A DNA stretch of 64,000 nt from Streptomyces sp. SID12488 (GCF_010548275.1 NZ_JAAGLT010000002.1:1-64000), one strand, 5' to 3'; shown: positions 52,201-60,005, numbered from the stretch's first letter. The notes: generated from the letters alone by a model not told the origin. A program made the numbers and translations.

Positions 52201-53232
52201 GGCCGTGCTGGTCAGCGGGCGTCGCCTGAGGTACGCGTCGCGGCAGCGCAGCCGCACCGGCTCGGGGATCGGCGGCAGCGAGGTGACGTCGCCGTCGGTG
52301 ATGACCTGGGTGAGCCGCTCGAACGCGGACAGCAGCGACTTGGGGTCACCCTTCGCGTCGCCGAAGGTGGCGAGGGTCTCCTCGTAGGCGTAGTACGGCC
52401 GATAGGGGATCTCCACGCTGCCCCAGTAGGCCGTCAGCTCGTCCGGGCCCAGCTTCTCGCCCTTGAGACCCTTGGGCAGCCCCTGGAAGCGCAGCCGGGC
52501 CAGTGCCCGGCCGGCGTCGACCTTGTCCTTCTCGCCCTCGTCGATACGCATCGGCACGGGTAACACCCGGATCGGATGCGGGAGGGACCCGTCCTCGACG
52601 CTGCGCGCCACCGCCGCGCCGCCGTCCAGGGACTGGTCGCTGAGGGTGAAGCAGTCGACCAGGACGTCGGGCATCTGCATGGTGCAGATGTCCGCGTTGT
52701 CGGACAGTCCGGTGCGGCTGTCGATGAGGACGTAGTCGTACGACTTCTTCATGTTGGTGCGCAGCGCCTTGAGGAAGGCGCCGCCACCCAGCCGGTCGTA
52801 GAAGTTGTCCCATTCCAGCGAGGACACGGTCGCCGAGTAGGCCCGGTCCTGACGGCCGGCGGACAGGAAGTCGAGCGAACCGCCGTCCTTGAAACTCAGC
52901 CCGAACCGTTCCGGGGTGAGGGAGATGGCGTGCTGCTCGACGTTCGCGTAGTCGTCCTGCCAGTCGCCGGAACGCTGCGGGCCGGTGGTCGCGGCCCACG
53001 CGAAGTCGTGAATGATGTTGATGACTCCGGTGGTCGCCACCAGCGCGTTGGGCTCCAGGAACGGGTGGAAGAAACGGTGCAGGCCCGGCGCCTCCAGGTC
53101 CCAGTCGACGGCCAGGACCCGCAACCCGTTGGCGGCGAGGATCCACGCCGTGTTGGCCAGGGCCATCGTGCGCCCGGTACCGCCCTTGTACGAGTAGAAG
53201 GTGATGATGCGTCCGTTCTGCACGGCCGTCAT
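49297..53232 (-). CDS. fxsT: FxSxx-COOH system NTPase/TPR protein (FxsT)
   Basis: The 1,311-residue protein has an N-terminal MinD/ParA-type ATPase with deviant P-loop KGGTGRT (residues 16-22) and VDWDLEAPG. A TIR-like domain lies at about 340-460 (NVVVAYSAENRMWADWVESLLKRVG). An NB-ARC-like NTPase follows at about 495-780 with Walker A GLGGVGKT (525-532) and HILITSRN, then a long TPR array to the end (repeating LGPxHPxT and LG-Y/D-x-x-A units). It matches the FxSxx-COOH system tetratricopeptide protein. A TTA codon at 52563-52561 (Leu224) makes it a bldA candidate. The ATG at 53232 overlaps the fxsC stop by four bases. It is the last gene of the operon. Confidence 0.9.
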   Translation of the reverse strand: MTAVQNGRIITFYSYKGGTGRTMALANTAWILAANGLRVLAVDWDLEAPGLHRFFHPFLEPNALVATTGVINIIHDFAWAATTGPQRSGDWQDDYANVEQHAISLTPERFGLSFKDGGSLDFLSAGRQDRAYSATVSSLEWDNFYDRLGGGAFLKALRTNMKKSYDYVLIDSRTGLSDNADICTMQMPDVLVDCFTLSDQSLDGGAAVARSVEDGSLPHPIRVLPVPMRIDEGEKDKVDAGRALARLRFQGLPKGLKGEKLGPDELTAYWGSVEIPYRPYYAYEETLATFGDAKGDPKSLLSAFERLTQVITDGDVTSLPPIPEPVRLRCRDAYLRRRPLTSTANVVVAYSAENRMWADWVESLLKRVGCNVVAHDISGGPVERADGATRTLVLLSTAFQKSRYADTVWRTLTESGVNSPPGTTVPLRVDEVRLPEAYLDHNPVDLHRFDEAQCAAALLRALGLPGQAPEAGPHAARFPGNIPAYLSAPQRNNTFTGRNVILERIRDQLGGGVPAGPSQPQVLFGLGGVGKTQVALEYVHRFMGDYDLVWWTSAEHEDDVVASLAELGTRIGAPGRDDITMASKEARQMLSRGTPTNRWLLVFDNADDPAALTPYFPTGGSGHILITSRNQAWAQQGSAQLVDVFLREESIEHLTRRARGLTPEAADQVALAVGDLPLAVEQAAAWLAETATPVETYLRQLAEQTTDVLDLNQPADYPKTVAATWNVSISRLKERSPASVRLLQLCAFMAPEPISSDLLYSKEMIDALKPYDPALQEPLLLGRVVQEIGRFALAKVDQVSNSIQVHRLVQAVIRAQLTEEEQRHARHVVHTVLAGARPDGDEPIDDPESWPRFGVIWPHLTASDARNCTESETRRLLIDRVRYYWKRGDFPNAQKRAEDLLEHWKPLRGEDDVQYLYLRCQLANVLRSQGRYIEARDIDTALLDRQRRVLGPTHPHTYVTTSSLASDLAALGDYRSAVDLAREAHDGFSEIFHESHPRTLNAANNLALALRMVGRYGEARDLDQETLDRRQRVLGPDHPYTLASAEGLGRDLREVGRYAESVAVLSQAYDTHKRILGKEFPGTLRCAKSLAVSLRRAGQFEDARRLTTATQDQYRSQYKEPTPDSLACDLNMAADLFAADERERAREVAREALARYMEVPGEAHPYTQAAFNNLGIYHWGCGDTEKADTVFRQVLRRMGEVLGPQHPHSLFCGVNYANVLAGQGRLDEARELEETAMVTLRLVLGPHHPETLAVVANSALTLSELGHVVEAERRHAEALTELRMLLGDENGITRFAQSRRRVYRDLEPLAV

Positions 53233-54590
53233 GCTTCTCCTCCGTTGTTGGATCCCGATTCCGGGTGCTGCGGCTGGACGGGGCCCATCAGGCGGGGCCT
53301 CGGGATGTGCGGCCCCGGTGGTGGATGTGCCTCCGCGTGCTTGAGGAACTGCCGGGTCGTATGGGCCACGACGGAGGGAAGTACGTCGGTGAAGGCCTTG
53401 AGCGTGGGCACCCCGGTCACCGCGATCCGGCAGTCGGTGCGCCGGCCCCGGTCCAGGATCAGCGGGAGGGTGCGCTCGAGTTCCTCGGTGAGCTGGCGCC
53501 CCTCCGAACTGTGACACTGCAGGTCGAGGCGGTTCCACGGGACGATCGCACTCACCCACGGCCGGGCGTGGGAGTCGAAGATCTTCAGCCGCCGCCGACG
53601 CTCCTCGTCGGTCAGCACCCATCGGTCGACGAGGAGGATGCCCGGCCTGCCCACCCCCTTGTCGTCCTTGTCGCCACGACCGCCGCTGTCGTCCGGGGCG
53701 CCGTCGGCGGGTAGCTCCGACGGCTCCTCGGTGTCCTCGTCGTCGAAGGAGGAGACCGTGATCCGGTAGTCGAGGGAACGGATGAGTTCCTCGGCGAGCG
53801 ACGGCAGCGAGCGCCTGGACTCACCGTGGTACGGGTTCCAGTCCTGCGCGTCCTCGCCGTACGGCCGGCTGTCGCGGTGCTCGGGGACGCTGTCCCGGGT
53901 CGGCGCGGCCACGGTGAGGTGGATGTGCCTGGGGCCGGTGCCGCGCGGTTTGAACGCGCTGGGCGTGCTCTCGTAGTTGCGGGGCCTGCTCGGCGGCAGC
54001 GGCGACTCGTGGGCGACCCGCACGATCCGCTGGGCCAGGCCCAGCACCGTCTCCTCGTACTCGTCGTGGAGCCGGTTGAGTTTGATCAGGCCGTAGATCC
54101 CGTTGGCGGCGTAGCGGTCGCCGTAGGTCGCGTGGTCGAGGTGGATGTGCCGCACGGAGTCGGGGAGTTGGTCGTAGTCCACCCGGGTCCACAGGGCGGG
54201 GACGATGGCGGACGTGGAGCCTGTGCCGGTGGCCTTGGCGTGCAGAACCCGTTCGTGGAAGGCGAACCACTCGCGTCCGCACATCTCGCTGGTGAAATAG
54301 CGCGGCGAGAACAGCGGTACGAACACCCGGCACTTGGCCAGGTTCTCGCTGAGTTTCTCCGGCCAGCCCTCGCCGGAGTGCATCTCCCGGTCCATGAAAC
54401 CGGCCTGGGAACCGGCGGGCAGATCGGTGAGCGCCATGATGTGGTTGCACAGATCCCGGTACAGGACGTGCACCCAGTGATCGGGGTCTCCGCCGCCGCC
54501 CGTGCCCCACGGTGGTGTGTGGGCGTAGGAAAGGAAGAAGTAGGGCTGGGTGTCCGGCACCCGGTCCCGACCCCGTTCGGTGTTCTCCAC
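53229..54590 (-). CDS. fxsC: TIR-like protein FxsC
   Basis: The 453-residue protein starts with a TIR-like domain (PYFFLSYAHTPPWG ... WVHVLYRDLCNHIMALTDL, CRVFVPLFSPRYFTSEMCGREW), about 15-170. A charged linker (about 225-300) and a second conserved part (PWVSAIVPWNRLDLQCHSSEGRQL) follow, the FxsC arrangement. TIR domains can bind or cleave nucleotides or mediate assembly, so it may relay a signal to FxsT. Coupling to FxsT is clear from the four-base overlap. A perfect 14-bp CCCCGACGTCGGGG palindrome at 54613-54626 lies just before its start. Confidence 0.88.
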   Translation of the reverse strand: MENTERGRDRVPDTQPYFFLSYAHTPPWGTGGGGDPDHWVHVLYRDLCNHIMALTDLPAGSQAGFMDREMHSGEGWPEKLSENLAKCRVFVPLFSPRYFTSEMCGREWFAFHERVLHAKATGTGSTSAIVPALWTRVDYDQLPDSVRHIHLDHATYGDRYAANGIYGLIKLNRLHDEYEETVLGLAQRIVRVAHESPLPPSRPRNYESTPSAFKPRGTGPRHIHLTVAAPTRDSVPEHRDSRPYGEDAQDWNPYHGESRRSLPSLAEELIRSLDYRITVSSFDDEDTEEPSELPADGAPDDSGGRGDKDDKGVGRPGILLVDRWVLTDEERRRRLKIFDSHARPWVSAIVPWNRLDLQCHSSEGRQLTEELERTLPLILDRGRRTDCRIAVTGVPTLKAFTDVLPSVVAHTTRQFLKHAEAHPPPGPHIPRPRLMGPVQPQHPESGSNNGGEA

Positions 54591-54683
54591 ACGCCCCCCT
54601 GCCCGTGGTGCGCCCCGACGTCGGGGTCACCTGACCGGAACCAACTAATGTGCCCGACGGTCGGCTTGCCCGGGTTGCTTGTT

Positions 54684-55535
54684 TTACGTCATTCCGAAGC
54701 GATAACCGGCCATCTGATCAACCGCGTGGTCCACAACGGCGCGCATGGCGCAAAGCGTGACCGTCTTTCCGGCCCATTCCCGCTCCATCACCAGTTCACG
54801 CGGGAGTCGCTGCCCCATCACACCGAAGTCGCCGTCGTCCAGGGCGAGATCCTCGTACGAGATCCAGTTTCCCCGCTCGCCCATCACACACCGGTACGTA
54901 CGCCGGGGCGCGGGCGGAGTCGTCCGGTACTCGGCCAGATGGAACGCGCTGCACACCTCGAACCCGACGCGCAGCAGCAGGATCTGGGCGTCCGCCGCGT
55001 ACAGCGCGGCCAGCGGCGAGCGCTCACCGAGATGACAGTGCGGATCGTGCCCGCCGAGCAACTCCGCGGCCCTGGGCCCGAGTCCGGCGAACGAGGTCTG
55101 CGGATGCGTACTACGCACGGCACCGGGGGTGGTCCGCACACATTCGGCCAGCGCACCCATGGAGTGGCACGGCGAGCTGTCCGGAGCGAAGGGCGGCATC
55201 GAAGCCCGGAAGGCCGCCTTCTCCCGCTCGGTCAGCCCGTGGGTGGCGGCCCGGTACTCCCGCGAGGTGTCGGAGTTCTCGGGCGTGAAGGCAGGCACGA
55301 CAAGAGTGCCGGCAACCCCCGACGCGGCGAGCAGGGCGTCCCGCACGAGGAAGGGAGCGAGACCGGTGCCGTGGAGGGAGGCGTGCACGATGAGGGGGAC
55401 GGCAGGGCGGATGCCCAACTCGGCGAGTACGTCCCTTAGTCGGGCGGCGGGGTCGGTTGGCTGGGCTGAGGCTGACGGGGTCGGTCGGGGTGGGTGGTCC
55501 GGGGCGGTCGCCGGGAGGAGGGGCCGGTCAGTCAT
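54684..55535 (-). CDS. AAC(3)-family N-acetyltransferase-like protein in the Fxs operon
   Basis: The 283-residue protein has the AAC(3)/antibiotic acetyltransferase order. It contains LIVHASLHGTGLAPFLVRDALLAA, then GTLVVPAFTPENSDTS, FAPDSSPCHSMGALAECVRTTPGAVRSTHPQTSFAGLG and ACHCHLGERSPLAALYAADAQILLLRVGFEVCSAFHLAEY-like blocks. The family acetylates aminoglycosides or similar amines with acetyl-CoA. Inside an Fxs operon it could acetylate the mature peptide or serve as self-protection; that is inference. Its ATG at 55535 overlaps the FxsBH stop by eight bases. Confidence 0.82.
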   Translation of the reverse strand: MTDRPLLPATAPDHPPRPTPSASAQPTDPAARLRDVLAELGIRPAVPLIVHASLHGTGLAPFLVRDALLAASGVAGTLVVPAFTPENSDTSREYRAATHGLTEREKAAFRASMPPFAPDSSPCHSMGALAECVRTTPGAVRSTHPQTSFAGLGPRAAELLGGHDPHCHLGERSPLAALYAADAQILLLRVGFEVCSAFHLAEYRTTPPAPRRTYRCVMGERGNWISYEDLALDDGDFGVMGQRLPRELVMEREWAGKTVTLCAMRAVVDHAVDQMAGYRFGMT

Positions 55536-57687
55536 GGTGAGCCCGCATGTCCGGTGTGTCCGCGTGCTCCGCCCATTCCGTCCACAGCTGGGCGGCCAAC
55601 ACCCCGCCCGTTTCGGTGAGTTCACGCTCGGGAAGTGCGGTCAGCTCGACCAGTGCGCGTACGGCGTCCTCGCGACGAGAGCTGCCGAGGTGCTCGAAGG
55701 CCTCGTCGAGAAGGCGACCCGCCCGGTTGCCCAGGACGTTCAGGTCACTTGTCTCGCGGAGGGAAGCGAGCCTGACCCGCCGCCCCAGACGCGGCAGTTC
55801 GCGCGCGAACTCCTCCGGAGTGAAGTCGACCGCCAGGCCCAGTGCTCCCGGTCCGTGGGTGCCGAGCCGCAGCCCGCTGCCCGGTGCGAGCGGGGTGACG
55901 GTGGTGACGACGAACGCGTTGCGGTCCTCGGACCACCGTGGCAGCCGGGCGTCGAGCAGTTCATACGCTCGCCGCAGGCGCTCGGCGAAGGACGCGAGGG
56001 TCGGCCCGGAGGCGAGGGGGACGGGGAAACAGTCGCGGTAGGGATCGGCGTCGTCGACCAACAGGGCCGGGCGGCCCGGTAGTTCCACGGTGTCCAGCGG
56101 ACGCCACTGGAAGGCGGCAGCGGCGTCGGTGAGCTGTACCTGTACGGGGCCCGACGCGCCGAACACGCAGAAGCCGCCCGGTGTCGCCTTGACCTCGACC
56201 CGGCCCGGCTCCGCCAGCGTGAACGTGCCCAGCGTCGGAAGATGGAGGGCTCGATCAGGCTGGTCCCAGCCGAGCACCACATCGGCGCCGGCCCGCACTG
56301 CCGCCGCGAAGGCCAGGGCCATGAACCGGGGGAGGTCGACGGTTGCTTCGTGCCGGGACCGGAGCAGCGAGGTGCGGACGTAGGGGTGGGCGAGAACGCC
56401 ATCGAGGTGCCTGCTGGTGCCGTACCCGGAGTCCAGCTCCAGCAGGGTCCGCCAGGCGTCGTCCCAGCCCGGCTCCGGCATCGGGCCGTCGTGCGTGACC
56501 CGCAACAGGGTCCGGTCCAACTCCAGCTGGGAAAAGCTGAGTTCGTCCGAACGGCAGACCGCCGGAGCGAGTGCCCGGTGCGTCACCCGCTCGGCGATAC
56601 CGTCCACCAGGGCGCGCAGATCGGCGCAGAAGACGGAAGGGTTGTCGAACGCACGTTCGGCGCTGTAGCGATGGGCGTACAGCCCGCCGCCACAGGAGTC
56701 GACCACCGGACAGCGGCGGCACGCTTCACTGACACCGGCGAGCCCGCGCTGGCGGGCCAGCACCCCCTCGTGCCGGGCGAACTCCTCGAAACCGTGCCGG
56801 AAGACGTCGTAACCCGTGGCCGCGGCTCCGTCGAAAGCAGTCTTCAGGGAGTCCGCCTGCTCGAAACTGCCGTCAGTCTCGACCACCGCGAGGTCGGACG
56901 GGGCGAGTCCCATCGCCTCGGTCAGGCTGGGCCCGCCACGCAGGGTGCTCAGCACCGACTCGAACGTACGTACAGGAATCCGGCGCCCCTGCTCGCTCCA
57001 GAGATCGAAAACCGTGAGCAGCCAGTCCGCGTACGGGGTCGCTGATCCGGCGGGGTTCGGCGGCGGGTGCTCCCATGTTGAGTGCGGTAGCAAATAATCG
57101 ATACGGGGAGGGTCGAGAGCGGTGAGTGCTTCGTGGACGGTTACGGGGTCATTGGCGACATCCACCGTGCAGAGCAGGCCGCCGAAGAGGGGGCGGTATT
57201 CGGGGGTGCGCAGGAGATCGATTCCGCGCAGTACCCGGTCGTAGCTGCTGCGGCCTCTGCGATCGAGTCTGTGCCGGTCGTTGGCCATGCGGTCACCGTC
57301 GAGCGAAATGCCCACTCTGACGCCGAATTCCGCGAAGACGTCCAGATGTCGCCGGCTCAGCTGGATTCCGTTGGTGTGAATCTGGAGGTCCAGTGTGGTG
57401 ACCGGGGTGAGGGTCCGTGTGAGTTCCGCGCAGATTCTTCTGAGCCGGGCGGGGCCGCAGAGGAGCGGCTCGCCCCCATGAAGGATGATCGCCACGGAAG
57501 GGAGCTTGTGGGCCTCGGCGTAGGAGGCGAACCGGCGGGCAGTCCGGGTGAGTGCCTCTTCGGAGATGACGACCGGGCGGGCTTTCCATCCCTGGTCGGC
57601 ATGCTCGTACACGTAGCAGTGGTCGCAGGCCAGGTCACATCTGCTGTGCACCTTGAGAACCAGCTGCTGGAGGGAAGGGCTCGTCAC
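55528..57687 (-). CDS. fxsBH: Radical SAM maturase FxsBH with inactivated hydroxylase half
   Basis: The 719-residue protein has a radical SAM/SPASM half: CDLACDHC (Cys17, Cys21, Cys24), HGGEPLL, and CRRCPVVDSCGGGLYAHRYSAERAFDNPSVFCADL. The C-terminal half of about 300 residues aligns in character with the HExxH hydroxylase (466 residues, 28514-29914) but has no HExxH, only RHEATVDLPRFMALAF. This corresponds to the FxsBH form with an inactivated beta-hydroxylase extension. The enzyme should install the aromatic-to-beta-carbon cyclophane in the FNSAV precursor. It lies 141 bases after the precursor gene; a 9-bp hairpin lies between them. Confidence 0.88.
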   Translation of the reverse strand: MTSPSLQQLVLKVHSRCDLACDHCYVYEHADQGWKARPVVISEEALTRTARRFASYAEAHKLPSVAIILHGGEPLLCGPARLRRICAELTRTLTPVTTLDLQIHTNGIQLSRRHLDVFAEFGVRVGISLDGDRMANDRHRLDRRGRSSYDRVLRGIDLLRTPEYRPLFGGLLCTVDVANDPVTVHEALTALDPPRIDYLLPHSTWEHPPPNPAGSATPYADWLLTVFDLWSEQGRRIPVRTFESVLSTLRGGPSLTEAMGLAPSDLAVVETDGSFEQADSLKTAFDGAAATGYDVFRHGFEEFARHEGVLARQRGLAGVSEACRRCPVVDSCGGGLYAHRYSAERAFDNPSVFCADLRALVDGIAERVTHRALAPAVCRSDELSFSQLELDRTLLRVTHDGPMPEPGWDDAWRTLLELDSGYGTSRHLDGVLAHPYVRTSLLRSRHEATVDLPRFMALAFAAAVRAGADVVLGWDQPDRALHLPTLGTFTLAEPGRVEVKATPGGFCVFGASGPVQVQLTDAAAAFQWRPLDTVELPGRPALLVDDADPYRDCFPVPLASGPTLASFAERLRRAYELLDARLPRWSEDRNAFVVTTVTPLAPGSGLRLGTHGPGALGLAVDFTPEEFARELPRLGRRVRLASLRETSDLNVLGNRAGRLLDEAFEHLGSSRREDAVRALVELTALPERELTETGGVLAAQLWTEWAEHADTPDMRAHHD

Positions 57688-57780
57688 ACTGCATCATTGC
57701 AAACCGAACACCCTACCCGAGACCAACTCGTCGAAATGTCCCCGAAGTTGACGAGAGTGACAGCTGTGACGTGGGGGAGC

Positions 57781-57803
57781 ATCCGACGGTGGAGCCGCCG
57801 GAT
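57781..57803 (-). terminator. Hairpin between precursor and maturase genes (attenuator-like)
   Basis: On the minus strand a 9-bp stem (one G-T wobble) with a CTCCA loop lies between the precursor stop (57829) and the maturase start (57687). Hairpins placed here usually let the precursor be made in excess over its enzyme. Confidence 0.5.
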
Positions 57804-57828
57804 ACACCTGTCCGTGTGAACCTCGGAC

Positions 57829-58005
57829 TCAAACCGCCGAGTTGAAGGTGGGGTGGTCCGGACGCCTGTCGGGGCTGCCCGGCAACCGCCACATCGTGTC
57901 GTTGACCGCGGGCGAGTGGGGGGAGAGGTCCGCCAGCGGGGTCTGCCGGTGACGCGTCGGCCGAGCGCCGGTCGAGGGCGCTTCCTGTGGCTGATAGAGG
58001 CTCAT
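57829..58005 (-). CDS. fxsA: FxSxx-COOH peptide precursor FxsA (ends FNSAV)
   Basis: The 58-residue peptide ends exactly in F-N-S-A-V, the F-x-S-x-x-COOH signature that names the system. A polar leader (MSLYQPQEAPSTGARPTRHR) and a middle TPLADLSPHSPAVNDTMWRLPG part precede it. FxsB-type enzymes join the Phe ring to the beta-carbon of the Ser two residues later, giving a three-residue cyclophane. AAGGAG lies 13 bases before the ATG at 58005, slightly far but the only good site. The gene is short and easily missed; it is the first gene of the operon FxsA, FxsBH, AAC(3)-like, FxsC, FxsT. Confidence 0.85.
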   Translation of the reverse strand: MSLYQPQEAPSTGARPTRHRQTPLADLSPHSPAVNDTMWRLPGSPDRRPDHPTFNSAV

Positions 58006-58122
58006 GACTGGCTCGTAGCTCCTTCTGCTGGCGCTGTCCAGCCCCCTTGTCGCCGGTTGGGACCCGCGAACGCCAAGAAAGTCTGGTTTTGATGCGGACG
58101 ATACCTGAGAGCGACCCCGAGG

Positions 58123-59118
58123 ATGGAACCTACCCATTCGATTTCAGGCTCTGATCGCCAGGAGTGGGCAATTGAGTGGGCAATGGCCGCGGGGGTGAGT
58201 CAATTGCACGCCAGCACTCCGGGTCCCAGTGTCACGCTGAGTGAGAACGATCTTCCGCCGCTGTTTGTCGTGAGCGATCGGCGGGCGCTGAGCCGTCAGA
58301 GTGAGTCCTTCTACGCGGTGCGCACGCAGTTGCTGCTCCTGCTGTCGGCGACGGCGATGGCAATGCTGGCGGAACGTTTTGACAGTCATATTCCAGCGGC
58401 ATTGGCGGCGCTGCTTTACGCATTCACTATTGCCATCGGCCTCTACACCACCCGCCGCCGGGCCCGTGCCCAGTGGCGGGCGCACCGCGACGTGGCCGAA
58501 CTGCTGAAATCGCTGGCCTGGCAGTACATGGTGCACGGCGGCCCGTTCCACTCCCGGGTCGCCGACGCCGACGGACTGTTCGCGGAACGGCTGGAGGGGC
58601 GACTTCGGGAACTCCGGCGGGTGGGGTGGGAGGACTCCCGCGACGGGGTCCACGCTCGTGGAGTCGGGCAGATCACGCCGTTCATGCGGGCCGTGCGCGC
58701 CAAACCCTTCGCCGCGCGCCGGGACATCTATCTCCGAGACCGGTTACTGGAACAGTTCGTCTGGTACAAGAACCGTGCCGCCGAGTCGCATCGCGCCTCC
58801 GTGCGCTGGTCCTCCGTCACGGCCACGCTGACGCTGCTCGCTCTGCTGGCTTCCGTGCTCAGGGCGGTCGGTGTGATCGGTGGCTGGGATCTCACCGGGC
58901 TCCTCAGCGCAGGCGCGGCGGCCGGAGTGGCCTGGCAGGAGGTGCGGCGGCACAGGCCGTTGACGTACGCGCACTCCCTCATCGAACAGAGCCTGGAGAC
59001 ACTGCGCGTCTCGATGTCCAGGACGGTGACGGAGGCGGGGGCGGCGGAGGCGGTGGCCGAAGCCGAGCGCATCGTGTCGCCGCAGCACACCGACTGGCTG
59101 GTCCGGTTCGGTGGCTGA
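58123..59118 (+). CDS. SLATT/DUF4231 membrane protein
   Basis: The protein (331 residues from ATG 58123) has two pairs of membrane helices: QLLLLLSATAMAMLAERF/SHIPAALAALLYAFTIAIGLY and RWSSVTATLTLLALLASVLRAV/TGLLSAGAAAGVAW. They are separated by a helical cytoplasmic part with WQYMVHGGPFHSRVADADGLFAERL, as in DUF4231/SLATT proteins. SLATT proteins are predicted pore-forming effectors in nucleotide-signalled conflict systems. A TTA codon at 58744-58746 (Leu) suggests bldA control. The gene is divergent from fxsA across 117 bases, so a link is plausible but not proven. The start is uncertain; ATG 58183 also fits. Confidence 0.75.
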   Translation: MEPTHSISGSDRQEWAIEWAMAAGVSQLHASTPGPSVTLSENDLPPLFVVSDRRALSRQSESFYAVRTQLLLLLSATAMAMLAERFDSHIPAALAALLYAFTIAIGLYTTRRRARAQWRAHRDVAELLKSLAWQYMVHGGPFHSRVADADGLFAERLEGRLRELRRVGWEDSRDGVHARGVGQITPFMRAVRAKPFAARRDIYLRDRLLEQFVWYKNRAAESHRASVRWSSVTATLTLLALLASVLRAVGVIGGWDLTGLLSAGAAAGVAWQEVRRHRPLTYAHSLIEQSLETLRVSMSRTVTEAGAAEAVAEAERIVSPQHTDWLVRFGG

Positions 59119-59399
59119 TCGACGGATCCGATGATCCGACGGGGGCAGGCCAGGTCAGGTCAGTCCGGTTCGGCGACCGAGCCGTCGATGACGAGACTCC
59201 GGCCCACCGGCTCCGGCGGATCGGGACGGAACCGCGTGGAGTGGTCCAGCGCGCCGCACGGGTCGTCGATGTCCCGCTTCCGGCAGGAGAGTTGACCTTG
59301 TGTGTGTCGTGGCGGGCCATGGTCAGGATCGAGGCACGGGGACGGCCCGGACCGAAGATCTCGGGGCCCCGAGAGCCCGAGGCCCTCGAAGCCCCGAAG

Positions 59400-59972
59400 T
59401 CAGGCGCGCAGTACCCCCGGCCGCCACAGCACCGTCACCGGGACGCCCGTGCGCCGGGCGTACGCCACCACGTCCCCGGTGCCCCCGAGCCCTCGCGCGG
59501 GTTGCCCGTCCCACACCGCGACCAACCGGTCGGCGTGGTCGACGATCCAGCGGCCCGCCGCGAAGTAGGCCTCCTCGTGGGTCGCCTCCTCGGGCAGATT
59601 CACCTGCGCATGGCAGGAGTTGAGGAGGCGGCGGTACGCGGCCCGGGTGTCGGCGTCGCCGAGGTGGGCCTCGTAGTCCATACCCGGAATCACGGCCGTG
59701 ACCGGGATACCGCGGTCCAGGGCCATGTCGGCGAACAACTGGTCGGCCCCGGCCGCGAGGCAACTCAGGGCCTCCATCCCCTCGTCGCCCCGCAGTTGCC
59801 GGCGGATGCCCGTGCGGACGGCCGGCAGAACGGCGGCGGGGATCGAGCGGTGCCCTGTCACGCCGACGCGCGTGCGGACGCGCGCCCCGACGCGTGTGCC
59901 CAAGCCGATGTCCGTGTGGGTGTCCATGGCCGTGCCGAAACGAGTGCCGTTCCGTCTGTCGATGTCAGTCAC
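59400..59972 (-). CDS. LOG/DprA-like Rossmann protein
   Basis: The 190-residue protein has a Rossmann-type core: VGVTGHRSIP near residue 37, LSCLAAGADQLFADMALDRGIPVTAVIPG in the middle, and HADRLVAVWDGQPARGLGGTGDVVAYARRTGVPVTVLW at the end. This resembles LOG, DprA or SLOG nucleotide-sensing families. Such proteins are predicted to bind nucleotide signals and are often encoded near SLATT proteins. The N-terminal 30 residues are low-complexity, so a start further inside is possible. It converges on the SLATT gene, and between them is a 16-bp perfect palindrome (59359-59374). Confidence 0.65.
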   Translation of the reverse strand: MTDIDRRNGTRFGTAMDTHTDIGLGTRVGARVRTRVGVTGHRSIPAAVLPAVRTGIRRQLRGDEGMEALSCLAAGADQLFADMALDRGIPVTAVIPGMDYEAHLGDADTRAAYRRLLNSCHAQVNLPEEATHEEAYFAAGRWIVDHADRLVAVWDGQPARGLGGTGDVVAYARRTGVPVTVLWRPGVLRA

Positions 59973-60005
59973 TGGCTGCCCCTCCGACGTCCACGGTCCG
60001 TGACC

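Noticed and set aside
59359..59374. 16-bp palindrome as a terminator
   Set aside because: It has no loop, so it cannot form a normal hairpin; it is better described as a symmetric DNA site of unknown role.
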